From the NCBI RefSeq assembly GCF_042665295.1, contig NZ_JBHTCO010000011.1, forward strand, positions 1-64,000: 64,000 bases of DNA. The letters are read 5' to 3'. Below, piece by piece: positions 17,936 to 26,876 of the stretch. The notes beneath the pieces are model-generated. The model saw only the letters and a program-made list of their open reading frames with translations. It made no database searches and was not told the origin of the DNA. Origin of the DNA: Scopulibacillus_A cellulosilyticus. GTDB taxonomy: Bacteria > Bacillota > Bacilli > Bacillales > Sporolactobacillaceae. The translations under genes and the position numbers were made by a program. The stretch's first letter is position 1. Every line of letters begins with the position of its first letter.

Positions 17936-19129
17936 ATGGCTAAATTAATTATAGATTCCAAGCAGCACCCGGAGCGTGCTGCTTTAGTTAGTGATAAGGA
18001 AATATTGGCCTTCTATATTTCAAGGGGAGATCAATTTCCTGTAATAGGCAATATATATATAGGAAGCGTGACGAAAGTTAATAACGGCCTTCAAGGCGTG
18101 TTTGTTGACTTTGGCGGAGACAAACATGGCTTTCTGCATAAACACGACATTCTCGGATTTAACGATGAAAATTCATCTCAAGTGCCGCTGAGTGAGCTGG
18201 TACATCACGGAGATAAAGTTATTGTGCAGGTAGTCAAAGAACAAACTGAACGAAAAGGCGCTAAATTAACACAGTATATTCAACTTTCAAATGCCCAAAT
18301 GGTTTATTTGCCATATAGCGGTTATGTTGCTGTGTCCAAAAAAATACCTGAAGATTTAAAAGAAAAATTACGATATCAAGTATCTGAATGGTGTTCTAAT
18401 CAAGAAGGCGCTATTATAAGAACTGAGGCTAAAAACTATTCATTGCCGGAATTGCAGAAGGCTTTTTTTGAGCTTAAAGATTTATGGAAGGATTTATTGG
18501 AGAAGGCTGGCCAATCAGCCCGGCGAGGTGTACCTTTATTTACATATCATCATTTTGTCAACCGAGTGTTAAATGAAAACATTAGACTTGGCATTGATGA
18601 AGTGATTATTAATAAAAAATTAAATGAATCAATATTAAATGAAATCAACGAGAAAACTAACCATAAAATTCCTATCACCTTCAATTCATCTGCTAATCTG
18701 TTCGAGCTGTATCATATCGAAGGAGCTTTTAAAAAAGCATTAAAAAGAAAAATTTATTTGAATTCAGGTGCTTTTATCGTTATAGACTACACCGAATCCA
18801 TGACGGCTGTTGACGTAAATGCTGGCCGCTTTACCGGTGACAATTGGGAAGATACGGCCTTTAGGGTTAATATGGAAGCGGCTGATGAAATCGTTCGTCA
18901 AATAAGGCTTAGACAAATTGGCGGGATCATCATCATTGATTTTATAAACATGAAGAATGAACACCATCAAGCAGCTTTATTAGACAAATTGAAATCTCAA
19001 TTTAAATATGAGAAAGATACAACTCAAGTGTTAGGGTATACAAAGCTTGGTCTCATGGAAATTTCAAGAAAGAAAAGCTGGTATGGATTACAAGAAGCTG
19101 TTATGGATAATTTGTTTAAGAGCAATTGA
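17936..19129 (+). CDS. rng: RNase E/G family ribonuclease, short form
   Basis: The product is 397 aa. It has an S1-type RNA-binding part near residues 35-125 (GNIYIGSVTKVNNGLQGVFV) and the catalytic DNase-I-like part with metal-binding aspartates in AVDVNAGRF and IIIIDFINM. It ends soon after LGLMEISRKK and so lacks the CPxC zinc-link and small domain that follow in typical RNase E/G (about 450-490 aa minimum). B. subtilis lacks this gene, but other Bacillales have one in the same place ahead of rplU. An rRNA- or mRNA-processing role is inferred from the family. Confidence 0.88.
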   Translation: MAKLIIDSKQHPERAALVSDKEILAFYISRGDQFPVIGNIYIGSVTKVNNGLQGVFVDFGGDKHGFLHKHDILGFNDENSSQVPLSELVHHGDKVIVQVVKEQTERKGAKLTQYIQLSNAQMVYLPYSGYVAVSKKIPEDLKEKLRYQVSEWCSNQEGAIIRTEAKNYSLPELQKAFFELKDLWKDLLEKAGQSARRGVPLFTYHHFVNRVLNENIRLGIDEVIINKKLNESILNEINEKTNHKIPITFNSSANLFELYHIEGAFKKALKRKIYLNSGAFIVIDYTESMTAVDVNAGRFTGDNWEDTAFRVNMEAADEIVRQIRLRQIGGIIIIDFINMKNEHHQAALLDKLKSQFKYEKDTTQVLGYTKLGLMEISRKKSWYGLQEAVMDNLFKSN

Positions 19130-19155
19130 CAGAACGTTTTTCACTATGGTATGAT
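19126..19155 (+). promoter_or_regulatory. Promoter of the rplU operon
   Basis: TTGACA (19126-19131), 18 bases, then TATGAT (19150-19155). The -35 overlaps the rng stop codon. Confidence 0.8.
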
Positions 19156-19161
19156 TTTAAC

Positions 19162-19309
19162 GTTAGTTTTTTTGGGGCACCCGCTCCAACCGCTCAAAAT
19201 AGGTCGTAAAGTACTTTACAGCAGATGTTCGATAGAGGATAACTTCTTCTTAACATCTCTTAATGTGCTGCCTGTGATGGCGAGTCTGAGAAATTAGGGA
19301 GGTGCGATT
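19162..19309 (+). ncRNA. L21 ribosomal protein leader
   Basis: A roughly 145-base untranslated leader separates the promoter from rplU. In Bacillales this place holds the L21 leader, an RNA structure thought to be bound by L21 for feedback control. Pairing segments are visible (CAGATGTTCGATAGAGG with CTTCTTAACATCTC). The call rests mainly on position and length. Confidence 0.65.
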
Positions 19310-19618
19310 ATGTACGCAATTATTGAAACTGGTGGAAAACAGCTTAAAGTAGAAGAAGGCCAAGCATTGTATATCGAAAAATTGCAAGCTGAGCCGGGTG
19401 AAACAGTAACATTCGATAAAGTTCTTTTCGTTGGCGGCGACAGCGTAAAAGTTGGACAGCCAACTGTTGAAGGTGCTACAGTTACTGCAAAGGTTGAAGA
19501 ACACGGCCGCGGTAAAAAAGTTGTTGTGTTTAAATTTAAGCGCAGAAAAAATTACCGTCGTAAGCAAGGTCATCGTCAACCATTCACTAAAGTGACAATC
19601 GAAAAAATCAATGCATAG
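19310..19618 (+). CDS. rplU: 50S ribosomal protein L21
   Basis: The product is 102 aa, the standard length, beginning MYAIIETGGKQ and ending with the RNA-binding FKRRKNYRRKQGHRQPFT. GGAGGTG precedes the ATG. First gene of rplU-prp-rpmA. Confidence 0.99.
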   Translation: MYAIIETGGKQLKVEEGQALYIEKLQAEPGETVTFDKVLFVGGDSVKVGQPTVEGATVTAKVEEHGRGKKVVVFKFKRRKNYRRKQGHRQPFTKVTIEKINA

Positions 19619-19627
19619 GTTTTTTCT

Positions 19628-19966
19628 ATGATTAAAGTAGATGTTCGGCGGGACCAAGAGGGATACATTCATACTTTAACAATTAAAGGTCATGCGGATG
19701 CCGGTCCGCACGGATACGATCTTATTTGTGCCGGTGTGTCTGCTGTTTCTTTTGGTTCATTGAACGCCATACAATCGTTAACTGGTCTTGAACTTGATAT
19801 AAAACAAGGCGACCGGGGCGGCTTTCTCCGCTGTGACGTTCCTCTGAATATAGATACGGAATGTCAAGAGAAGGTTCAGTTATTACTTGAAGGTATGATC
19901 GTTTCTTTAAGGACGATCGAAGCCTCATATGGTGAACATATTCAGATTGAAGATCATGGGAGGTGA
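19628..19966 (+). CDS. prp: Ribosomal-processing cysteine protease Prp
   Basis: The product is 112 aa (YsxB in B. subtilis). Prp removes the N-terminal extension of L27. The family motif GHADAG...YDLICAGVSA carries the catalytic His 22 and Cys 38 region. It lies between rplU and rpmA, 9 bases after rplU, as is always the case in Firmicutes that need L27 trimming. Confidence 0.97.
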   Translation: MIKVDVRRDQEGYIHTLTIKGHADAGPHGYDLICAGVSAVSFGSLNAIQSLTGLELDIKQGDRGGFLRCDVPLNIDTECQEKVQLLLEGMIVSLRTIEASYGEHIQIEDHGR

Positions 19967-19971
19967 CATGA

Positions 19972-20262
19972 ATGCTAAGACTTGATATTCAATTCTTTTC
20001 CTCGAAAAAAGGTGTAGGCAGTACTAAAAACGGCCGTGATTCCATTGCAAAACGTCTGGGCGCGAAGCGTGCTGACGGTCAATTTGTAACAGGCGGTTCC
20101 ATTCTTTACCGTCAACGCGGTACAAAGGTATATCCTGGAACTAACGTAGGCCGCGGTGGAGACGATACACTATTTGCTAAAATCGACGGCGTTGTTAAGT
20201 ACGAACGTGTTGGCCGTGACCGTAAGCAAGTCAGTGTATACCCTGTTGCCAAAGAAGCTTAA
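19972..20262 (+). CDS. rpmA: 50S ribosomal protein L27 with cleavable N-terminal extension
   Basis: The product is 96 aa. Its start, MLRLDIQFF followed by SSKKGVGST, is the Prp-dependent leader; cleavage after FF would expose SSKKG, where S. aureus exposes ASKKG. The body (SIAKRLGAKRADGQFVTGGSILYRQRGTK in part) is standard L27. Confidence 0.99.
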   Translation: MLRLDIQFFSSKKGVGSTKNGRDSIAKRLGAKRADGQFVTGGSILYRQRGTKVYPGTNVGRGGDDTLFAKIDGVVKYERVGRDRKQVSVYPVAKEA

Positions 20263-20310
20263 TAGTATAAGTATAAATAACAAAAAGCTTATAACTAAAT
20301 GAAGAAAAAA

Positions 20311-20339
20311 AGCAGCGGATAACGTCCGCTGCTTTTTTT
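20311..20339 (+). terminator. Terminator of rplU-prp-rpmA
   Basis: AGCAGCGGA / TCCGCTGCT stem with seven T. Confidence 0.95.
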
Positions 20340-20465
20340 CATAAGAAATTTCGTGTGGATTATATTACCTATACAGCCAATGCTCTTTGATTTTCTGATA
20401 TAATTGAACAAAGCATATTGGAATGGTTAAATTGTAAGCCTTAAAGTGAGCATGGGAGCTATATT

Positions 20466-21002
20466 ATGATAAATGAAACAGAACTTATCGAACTGTTAAG
20501 GAACGAGCGGCATGAATGGTTAAATGAATTACAGCTGATTAAAGCTTACCTTTCATTAAACCGCCTCGAAGAAATTGAAAATGTTATTGAACGCATTATA
20601 ATGAAATCGAAAAACGAAGCACAGCTTTCTAACTTAAATATCCCCAGGTGTGCGGCGTTATTATTAACATATAACTCGTATTCACATTTGCTAAAACTTG
20701 AATTTGAAGTCATCGGCAAAGGTTTTAAGTTAAATCAATATGATGAGGAACTTACAAATTTGCTAATGCGATGGCTTGATATTTTTGAGAGCTATGCAGC
20801 AAAAACAGTTGAAAATGAGGTTACTGTTACTCTTGATATTAAAGAAACTTCAGCGGTATTAATTTTTGATTTCATTGGTTCATTAACAGATCATAGGCAC
20901 CTGGCTGAGGTTTTACAAACAGACAAACTGCATCAATCGTTTCATTTAGTTGAACAATATATTAACGAGACAGAGGCATTTATAGAATTGCAAATTACTT
21001 AA
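20466..21002 (+). CDS. spo0B: Spo0B, sporulation phosphotransferase
   Basis: Spo0B passes phosphate from Spo0F to Spo0A in the sporulation phosphorelay. The product, 178 aa, begins with the phospho-acceptor helix RHEWLNELQLIKAYLSL, where His 16 matches the active His of B. subtilis. The rest fits the degenerate kinase-like C-terminal domain. Position between rpmA and obgE is conserved. Confidence 0.95.
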   Translation: MINETELIELLRNERHEWLNELQLIKAYLSLNRLEEIENVIERIIMKSKNEAQLSNLNIPRCAALLLTYNSYSHLLKLEFEVIGKGFKLNQYDEELTNLLMRWLDIFESYAAKTVENEVTVTLDIKETSAVLIFDFIGSLTDHRHLAEVLQTDKLHQSFHLVEQYINETEAFIELQIT

Positions 21003-21020
21003 TATTTGAGGTGGATTAGT

Positions 21021-22310
21021 GTGTTTGTTGATCGAGTAGATATTTACGTAAAGGGCGGCGATGGCGGTAATGGCATGGTTGCCTTTAGACGGGAAAAATA
21101 TATCCCTAACGGCGGTCCTGCCGGCGGCGACGGCGGCAGCGGTGCAAATGTTGTTTTTCAAGTTGATGAAGGATTGAGGACTTTAATGGATTTCCGTTAT
21201 CAGCGGCATTTTAAAGCGATGCGCGGTGAAAACGGAGGCTCCAAAAATCAACACGGAAAAAACGCAAAAGATATGATTGTTAAAGTACCGCCTGGAACGA
21301 TTGTGATGGATAAAGCCACTGAACGCATCATTGCGGACTTAACTGAGCAAGGACAAACAGCAATTATTGCCAGGGGCGGCCGGGGCGGCCGCGGAAATAC
21401 GCGATTTGCGACACCGGCCAATCCGGCGCCGCACTTATCCGAAAACGGTGAACCGGGTGAGGAGCGGGAAGTGAGATTAGAGCTCAAGTTGTTGGCTGAT
21501 GCAGGTTTAGTTGGATTTCCGAGCGTTGGTAAATCGACGTTGTTGTCAGTTGTTTCAGCCGCCAAACCAAAAGTTGCTGCGTATCATTTTACTACGATTA
21601 AACCTAATTTAGGTGTTGTTTCACTCGATGATACGAGAAGCTTTGTTATCGCTGACCTGCCCGGTTTGATTGAAGGGGCAAGCCAGGGGGCGGGACTTGG
21701 ACACCAGTTTTTACGTCATATTGAAAGAACTCGGGTCATTATTCATGTCATTGATATGGCTGGAACTGAAGGCCGTGATCCTTATGACGATTATCTGAAA
21801 ATTAATGATGAATTAAAGCATTACCAAATGAGGTTGTTAGAACGTCCTCAGGTTATTGCTGCAAACAAAATGGATATGCCGGGAGCGGAAGAAAATTTAA
21901 AGAAATTCAAGGAAAAGGTAAGTGAAGATCTTCTAATTTATCCAATCTCTGCCTTAACTAAAGAAGGTTTGCGGGATTTGATCTATGCAGTTGCTGATTT
22001 GATCGAAAAAACACCGACATTTCCTATCCATGATGTTGATAATGAAGAGGAAACAGAACGGGTTGTTTATAAGTTTGAAGAAGAGGAGAAGCCATTTGAA
22101 ATTAACCGTGACGATGACGGCGTATTTGTAATTAGCGGTCCAAGGATTGAAAAGTTATTCAAAATGACTGACTTCACTCAAGATGAATCTGTCAGACGTT
22201 TTGCAAGGCAAATGCGTGGTATGGGAATTGATGAGGCACTCAGGAAACGGGGAATTGAAGATGGCGATACAGTTAGAATTTTAGACTTTGAATTTGAGTT
22301 CGTTGATTAG
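21021..22310 (+). CDS. obgE: GTPase Obg
   Basis: Obg is a ribosome-associated GTPase needed for 50S maturation, growth and Spo0A activation. The product is 429 aa. The Gly-rich Obg fold (about 1-158, DGGNGMVAFRREKY), the G domain with GFPSVGKST (165-173), DLPG and NKMD, and the C-terminal OCT domain (about 345-425) are all intact. GTG 21021 follows TTGAGGTGG by 6 bases; the frame is open from a TTG that is itself part of this site. Confidence 0.97.
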   Translation: MFVDRVDIYVKGGDGGNGMVAFRREKYIPNGGPAGGDGGSGANVVFQVDEGLRTLMDFRYQRHFKAMRGENGGSKNQHGKNAKDMIVKVPPGTIVMDKATERIIADLTEQGQTAIIARGGRGGRGNTRFATPANPAPHLSENGEPGEEREVRLELKLLADAGLVGFPSVGKSTLLSVVSAAKPKVAAYHFTTIKPNLGVVSLDDTRSFVIADLPGLIEGASQGAGLGHQFLRHIERTRVIIHVIDMAGTEGRDPYDDYLKINDELKHYQMRLLERPQVIAANKMDMPGAEENLKKFKEKVSEDLLIYPISALTKEGLRDLIYAVADLIEKTPTFPIHDVDNEEETERVVYKFEEEEKPFEINRDDDGVFVISGPRIEKLFKMTDFTQDESVRRFARQMRGMGIDEALRKRGIEDGDTVRILDFEFEFVD

Positions 22311-22331
22311 AGCTCGTAACAGGAGGCTCAT

Positions 22332-22781
22332 ATGAAGAGAAGTCAACAATTCTTTTTGGTTCGCGAAGATGTTCTTTCTGAGTCAATGCTGAAAGTTTTA
22401 AAAGCTAAAACATTGTTAGAACGCGGTAAAGCTGAAAATGTTACAGAAGCAGTGAAAAAGGTTGGACTGAGCCGAAGCGCTTTTTATAAATATCGAGATG
22501 GTATTTTCCCGTTTCATAAGGTGGTAAAGGAAAATATTGTGACCCTTTTATTCCATTTGGAAGACCGAAGGGGCACACTGACTAAACTATTGGATATTGT
22601 TGCAAAAGCGGGATGTAATGTTTTAACGATTCACCAAACGATTCCATTGCAAGGCAGGGCTAATGTGACTCTGTCAATTGATACAAGCGGTATGGTTATT
22701 GATATTAATCAATTGCTTGATAACTTCAAAAAATTAGAAGCTGTTGATCAAGTCGATATGATCGGTTCAGGCGGGCTATAG
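22332..22781 (+). CDS. pheB: ACT-domain protein PheB
   Basis: The product is 149 aa. The first half has a helix-turn-helix look (VTEAVKKVGLSRSAFYKYRDG); the second is an ACT domain (VTLLFHLEDRRGTLTKLLDIVAKAG). The B. subtilis counterpart sits between obg and pheA. Here pheA is absent, and the next gene is convergent niaR, whose end overlaps by 6 bases. Its function is not established; an amino-acid sensing role is inferred. Confidence 0.9.
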   Translation: MKRSQQFFLVREDVLSESMLKVLKAKTLLERGKAENVTEAVKKVGLSRSAFYKYRDGIFPFHKVVKENIVTLLFHLEDRRGTLTKLLDIVAKAGCNVLTIHQTIPLQGRANVTLSIDTSGMVIDINQLLDNFKKLEAVDQVDMIGSGGL

Positions 22782-22800
22782 CAAATAGCCTGCCTTTTTT
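22770..22800 (+). terminator. Terminator of pheB
   Basis: GGCGGGCTAT / ATAGCCTGCC stem (one mismatch) followed by six T. The stem begins inside the pheB reading frame and overlaps the niaR end. Confidence 0.85.
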
Positions 22801-23300
22801 AATGATGCGAAAGCCCCGTCAAGCATTTCTTCTGAGTCTGCTTCGATTGTATGCAGATGCGGACCTCCGGTAAGGGAAAATAGAAAAGAAGCATTTGCCT
22901 GCTGGATTTTTTCAATAAAACTTTTAACATCTTTACGGTTTTTAATCATTAAGGATGCTGTAATTTCCCCGTATATAGGATGATCAACAATAACATTTTT
23001 AACTGTTACACCGTGGTCAACAATAATATTTAATTCATTTTCTGTTTCTTCTCTTGAATGCCGGCATGCAATAATACGGCTAACCGTCTTTCGTTCACTA
23101 ATATATATATATCCTTGAGCTGTTGCGATAATAGGGTAATTCTTCGCCTTAAGCAATGAAATATCTTGAACAATAACTTGTCTGCTGACATGTGTTAGAT
23201 TGGCTAGTTCGCTTCCTGTAATTGGAACCGGACTTTCCTTTAATTGTCTAAGTATAAGTGAACGCCTTGCCTCACCAAGAACCTTTTTTTGATTTGTCAT
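22776..23300 (-). CDS. niaR: NiaR/YrxA, niacin-responsive repressor
   Basis: The product, 174 aa, has an N-terminal winged helix (SLILRQLKESPVPITGSELANLTHVSRQ, about 13-45) and a C-terminal 3H domain with its conserved histidines (CRHSREETE, DHPIYGEI, GGPHLHTIEA). The family represses NAD synthesis or niacin uptake genes when niacin is present. In B. subtilis it neighbours nadB and its partners; no nad gene is found here, so its targets lie elsewhere. Confidence 0.93.
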   Translation of the reverse strand: MTNQKKVLGEARRSLILRQLKESPVPITGSELANLTHVSRQVIVQDISLLKAKNYPIIATAQGYIYISERKTVSRIIACRHSREETENELNIIVDHGVTVKNVIVDHPIYGEITASLMIKNRKDVKSFIEKIQQANASFLFSLTGGPHLHTIEADSEEMLDGAFASLKKAGYLL

Positions 23301-23455
23301 AATGACACTCCATTTAATTTCATGACATTTTAATTTTTTTTAGAATACATCATTTATTATATCGAAAAAAATCTTTTTATGATATAACAGCCTCTTGAAA
23401 GGATTTTTATACTTTAAAGTTTTATCTTGTCCTCTTTTTTGAAATAAAAAAATGT

Positions 23456-23483
23456 GGCAATTAGCCCAGACCGGCCATATAAT
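23456..23483 (+). promoter_or_regulatory. Possible sigma-E promoter of safA
   Basis: GGCAATTA (23456-23463), 12 bases, CATATAAT (23476-23483). The -10 fits sigma-E; the -35 is weak. B. subtilis safA is a sigma-E gene. Confidence 0.35.
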
Positions 23484-23513
23484 GTAATACACGCGTGCAG
23501 GAGGGGTTAGAAC

Positions 23514-25186
23514 GTGAAAATTTATGTTGTTCAAAAAGGCGATACGCTGTACGAAATTGCTCAGAAGCACGGCATTCCATTAGAAGAAGTAAAAAAGATG
23601 AATCCTCAACTGAGTAATCCGGATAAAATCATGCCCGGAATGAAGATTAAAGTACCTACAGGATATAAACCTGTTAAGAAAAAAGAAGAACCGATTTCAA
23701 AAAAGGAGATGCCTATAAAAAAAGAAGAGCCTAAAGTTANAAAAAAGAAAAACCTATTTTTCATGAAAAAAAAGAAATGCCTAAAAAAGAAATACCTAAT
23801 ACAGAGAATCCGGTAATGAATAAACAATTAAAGAAAACAGCGCCTATCTATCCAATGATGGATAATGAAAATAATTGGAATCCAAATGTAAACAATAATG
23901 CAAATCCGAAGGTAAATCCTAATCCAAATGCGAACACAAACCCGAATATAAATGCAAATCCAAATCCAAACGTAAACCCGAATATAAATCCTCATTCAGA
24001 TGAAATTCATCACATTAATATTAATGAATCAAACATTGAACCGAAATCTAACAATAAACCGAAAGAAAATATCCATGAGATACCTATTATAGAAAATGAA
24101 TTGCCAAATATGATACATCCAAAAGAGATCAATGAGATGCCAAATTATCATCCAAGTATGAACAGTATGCCGTTGTGGGAATGGGAATCAAAAAAGAAAA
24201 TTAATGATAAAAAACCGGTATTAAATAAACCATTGGAAGATCCATGGGCTATAACAAAGGAAGAAAATTATTATCATAAATTTGATAACTCAAATTTATG
24301 GGAAGATCCCTATTTAAAGGAAACAACTTGGCATGGTACACATATAATGCCTGAAATGAATACATGGCAAAATCCAAATGTTATGCCGGAGGTAAATCAA
24401 TGGCATGGGGCAAATGTGAATCCGGAAATGAACACGTGGTATAACGCAAATAATATGACACAGTCAAATATGTGGCATGAAGCCAATGTAAATCCGGAAA
24501 TGAACGCATGGCAGGACGCGAACATTATGCCAGAGTCAAGTGTGTGGCATGAAGCTAATGTAAATCCGGAAATGAACACTTGGCATGACGTAAATAATAT
24601 GACACAGTCAAATATGTGGCATGAAGCCAATGTGAATCCAGAGATAAATCCATGGCATGGATCTCATGTTAATCCGGAAATAAATCCATGGTATCAAGCC
24701 AATGTTATGCATGAATCTAATGTATGGCATGGAGCTAATATAAATCCGGAAATAAATACTTGGTATGATACAAATTATATGATGTCTCATTATCCATCCG
24801 CCTCTCATTATCCAATGCACAGCGGTTATGGGGAGTCAGGTTACGGTTATTATGGGCAGCAAATGTCACATCAGATAAATGCTTATCCTAATCAAGAATA
24901 TTATTATCAATACCAAAGTTTTCCGCCGCAAGCGGACTGTGGCTGCGACCAACAGCCAAATATGAATATGTATTATCAGCCTTCTCCTGAAGCATTTTAT
25001 TACGATCCGGGGGTTCCGCCAACACCGCCGACACCACCAACACCGCCTGTCTCATCGGCAAACAGGGAGGAAAATAATAATAATCAGCAAGAAGAGGAAA
25101 TTAATCAACGCTGGGACAGCTACGCTAATTATCAGCAACCGCCATACCTGCCCCAATTTCCGACTTCAAATAAAAAGGATGAGTGA
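23514..25186 (+). CDS. safA: SafA-like spore coat morphogenetic protein, frame broken at an ambiguous base
   Basis: SafA organises the inner spore coat and interacts with SpoVID. GTG 23514 opens a LysM domain (residues 1-46, MKIYVVQKGDTLYEIAQKHG), as in SafA. The frame then meets base N at 23740 in an A-rich run and closes at 23816. A second frame (visible from 23777) carries on in the same style to 25186, so one gene of about 557 codons is broken by a one-base shift. This is most likely a sequencing or assembly fault, though a real frameshift is not excluded. Downstream are Asn-Pro repeats, twelve 12-residue Trp repeats and a Tyr/Pro-rich end with CGC. Position ahead of coxA matches. Confidence 0.85.
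24329..24781 (+). repeat. Tandem 36-bp coding repeat in safA (12 units plus a partial)
   Basis: Twelve units of exactly 12 residues, pattern W-x-x-A-N-V-x-P-E-x-N-x, run from 24329 to 24760. A thirteenth begins at 24761 and fades. Typical units are WHEANVNPEMNT and WHGANINPEINT; some units read NNMTQSNM in the second part. No unit has gained or lost a residue. Confidence 0.95.
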
Positions 25187-25220
25187 CGATTATTTTAAAT
25201 CGTCTGCTCATCTTTTTTTT
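25179..25220 (+). terminator. Terminator of safA
   Basis: GATGAGtgACGATT pairs with AATCGTctgCTCATC and is followed by nine T; the stem begins over the stop codon. Confidence 0.9.
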
Positions 25221-25389
25221 TGTTCGTTTTTTTTACGAATAATTATCATTAATTGTGACAATCTATTCGGATGATTAACTATATATACTTAACCGAAAAA
25301 AACATCAAAATTTAACAATAGCACCTTCAACTAACAGTTTAAGTATTACCCTCTTCAGACATCATATTAGAGAAAGGGGGTTTATTATT

Positions 25390-25971
25390 TTGAAGAAAAC
25401 AATTTTAACTTTATCCACTGCGTTAATGTTCAGCGGTGCGCTTGTTGGCTGTGCGGCCAATAATGCTGCCGGTCCTAATCCTAATAGGAATAACAATATG
25501 CGTAATGTCGGTTATTATACTAACCCGGCGCGCAACAACGTCAATAATTATCCTTATGTAGCAGATCGTACTCGTAATGATGATTATGGCATTAATGATC
25601 GAGATATGAGATACGCTAATCAGAACAACACAGCTACGAAGATTGCCAAAAAAGTAAGCCGAATCAATGGTGTTGAAGATGCTCATGTGTTGGTTAGAGG
25701 CAATACTGTCATAGTTGGTGTTAACGCTACTAAAGGAAGTTTAAAAAATCCTGATTTCATTAATGACGTAACAAAAACTGCACAACAATACGCACCGGGT
25801 AAAGATGTTCGCGTTACTACAGATAGAAATATCGTTAAAAGAATTCAAAATGTTAACTACCGTCTAAGAACCGGCGGTACTTGGAATGAAGTAAGCTCAG
25901 ATGTAACAGGAATTATTAATGATCTGGGCAATGCGGCTAAACGTCCGTTCCAAAATAATGTCAGACGTTAA
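25390..25971 (+). CDS. coxA: CoxA/YhcN-YlaJ family sporulation lipoprotein
   Basis: The product is 193 aa with a lipoprotein signal peptide (lipobox LVGC, Cys 21), a 55-residue Asn/Arg-rich linker and a YhcN/YlaJ domain (about 75-190, KVSRINGVEDAHVLVRGNTVIVGV). B. subtilis CoxA is a spore cortex protein encoded next to safA. TTG 25390 is 10 bases after GAAAGGGGG. Confidence 0.9.
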   Translation: MKKTILTLSTALMFSGALVGCAANNAAGPNPNRNNNMRNVGYYTNPARNNVNNYPYVADRTRNDDYGINDRDMRYANQNNTATKIAKKVSRINGVEDAHVLVRGNTVIVGVNATKGSLKNPDFINDVTKTAQQYAPGKDVRVTTDRNIVKRIQNVNYRLRTGGTWNEVSSDVTGIINDLGNAAKRPFQNNVRR

Positions 25972-25984
25972 ATAAATGGCTAAA

Positions 25985-26020
25985 GGGCAAGGGATATCAG
26001 ATATCCTTGTCCTTTTTTTT
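25985..26020 (+). terminator. Terminator of coxA
   Basis: GGGCAAGGGATAT / ATATCCTTGTCC hairpin followed by eight T. Confidence 0.9.
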
Positions 26021-26074
26021 GTTTTAATTTATGGTATAGTAAAATGTAGTAGCAATAAAGAGAGGAGAATCATT

Positions 26075-26800
26075 ATGGCTGGACATTCAAAGTGGAAAAA
26101 TATACAGCACCGCAAAAATGCCCAAGATGCAAAACGCGGTAAAATATTTATGAAATTAGCAAAGGATATTTTTACAGCTGCAAAAAATGGCGGCGGAGAT
26201 CCTGATACAAACAATGCGCTAAGAACTGTTATTGAAAAAGCTAAAGCGGCTAATATGCCTAACGATAATATAACACGTGCCATTAAAAAAGCGACGGGAA
26301 ATCTTGATGGCGTCACATATGAAGAAATCACATATGAAGGATACGGACCGGGCGGGACAGCGGTGATGGTCGAAGTATTAACAGACAATAAAAACCGTTC
26401 AGCATCGGAAATTCGCCATGCGTTTTCTAAGCACGGAGGAAACTTGGGCGAGTCGGGCTGTGTCGCCTATATGTTTGATAAAAAAGGCGTTATTACTATA
26501 GAAGCGGCTGATGAAATTGACGAGGAATCATTGATGCTGGATGCCATTGAAGCAGGCGCTGAAGAAATGGAAAATGAAGAAGGGGCTTTTATCATATTGA
26601 CTCAACCTGAAGATTTTACACAAGTAAGGGAAACATTGGAAAGCCAGGGTTATAAGATTGAAGATGCTGAAGTCACAATGATTCCAAAGACCACCACTTC
26701 ATTATCCGGCGGAGATCTTGAAAAAATGATGAAACTTATTGACGCTTTGGAAGAAAACGACGACGTACAGGACATCTATCATAATTTGAATGAAGAATAA
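26075..26800 (+). CDS. yebC: YebC/PmpR family protein
   Basis: The product is 241 aa, beginning MAGHSKWKNIQHRKNAQDAKRG in part, the family signature. Members are described as DNA-binding regulators, and more recently as factors that help ribosomes through proline stretches. GAGGAG precedes ATG 26075; the frame upstream runs through the coxA terminator and is not used. Confidence 0.96.
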   Translation: MAGHSKWKNIQHRKNAQDAKRGKIFMKLAKDIFTAAKNGGGDPDTNNALRTVIEKAKAANMPNDNITRAIKKATGNLDGVTYEEITYEGYGPGGTAVMVEVLTDNKNRSASEIRHAFSKHGGNLGESGCVAYMFDKKGVITIEAADEIDEESLMLDAIEAGAEEMENEEGAFIILTQPEDFTQVRETLESQGYKIEDAEVTMIPKTTTSLSGGDLEKMMKLIDALEENDDVQDIYHNLNEE

Positions 26801-26821
26801 TTTGTCAATACGAATGTTAAG

Positions 26822-26868
26822 CCTCTTATTTGGGAAATAATAATGTTATTAAATTTCTAAATAAGAGG
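26822..26868. promoter_or_regulatory. Hairpin that covers the bofC ribosome-binding site
   Basis: CCTCTTATTT (26822-26831) pairs perfectly with AAATAAGAGG (26859-26868). The right arm contains the AAGAGG ribosome-binding site of bofC. No T run follows, so it is not a standard terminator. Confidence 0.6.
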
Positions 26869-26876
26869 TGATTTGT

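Noticed and set aside
23777..25186. Second half of safA as a separate gene
   Set aside because: It has no ribosome-binding site, begins within a Lys/Glu/Pro-repeat that continues from the first half, and the break coincides with an ambiguous base.
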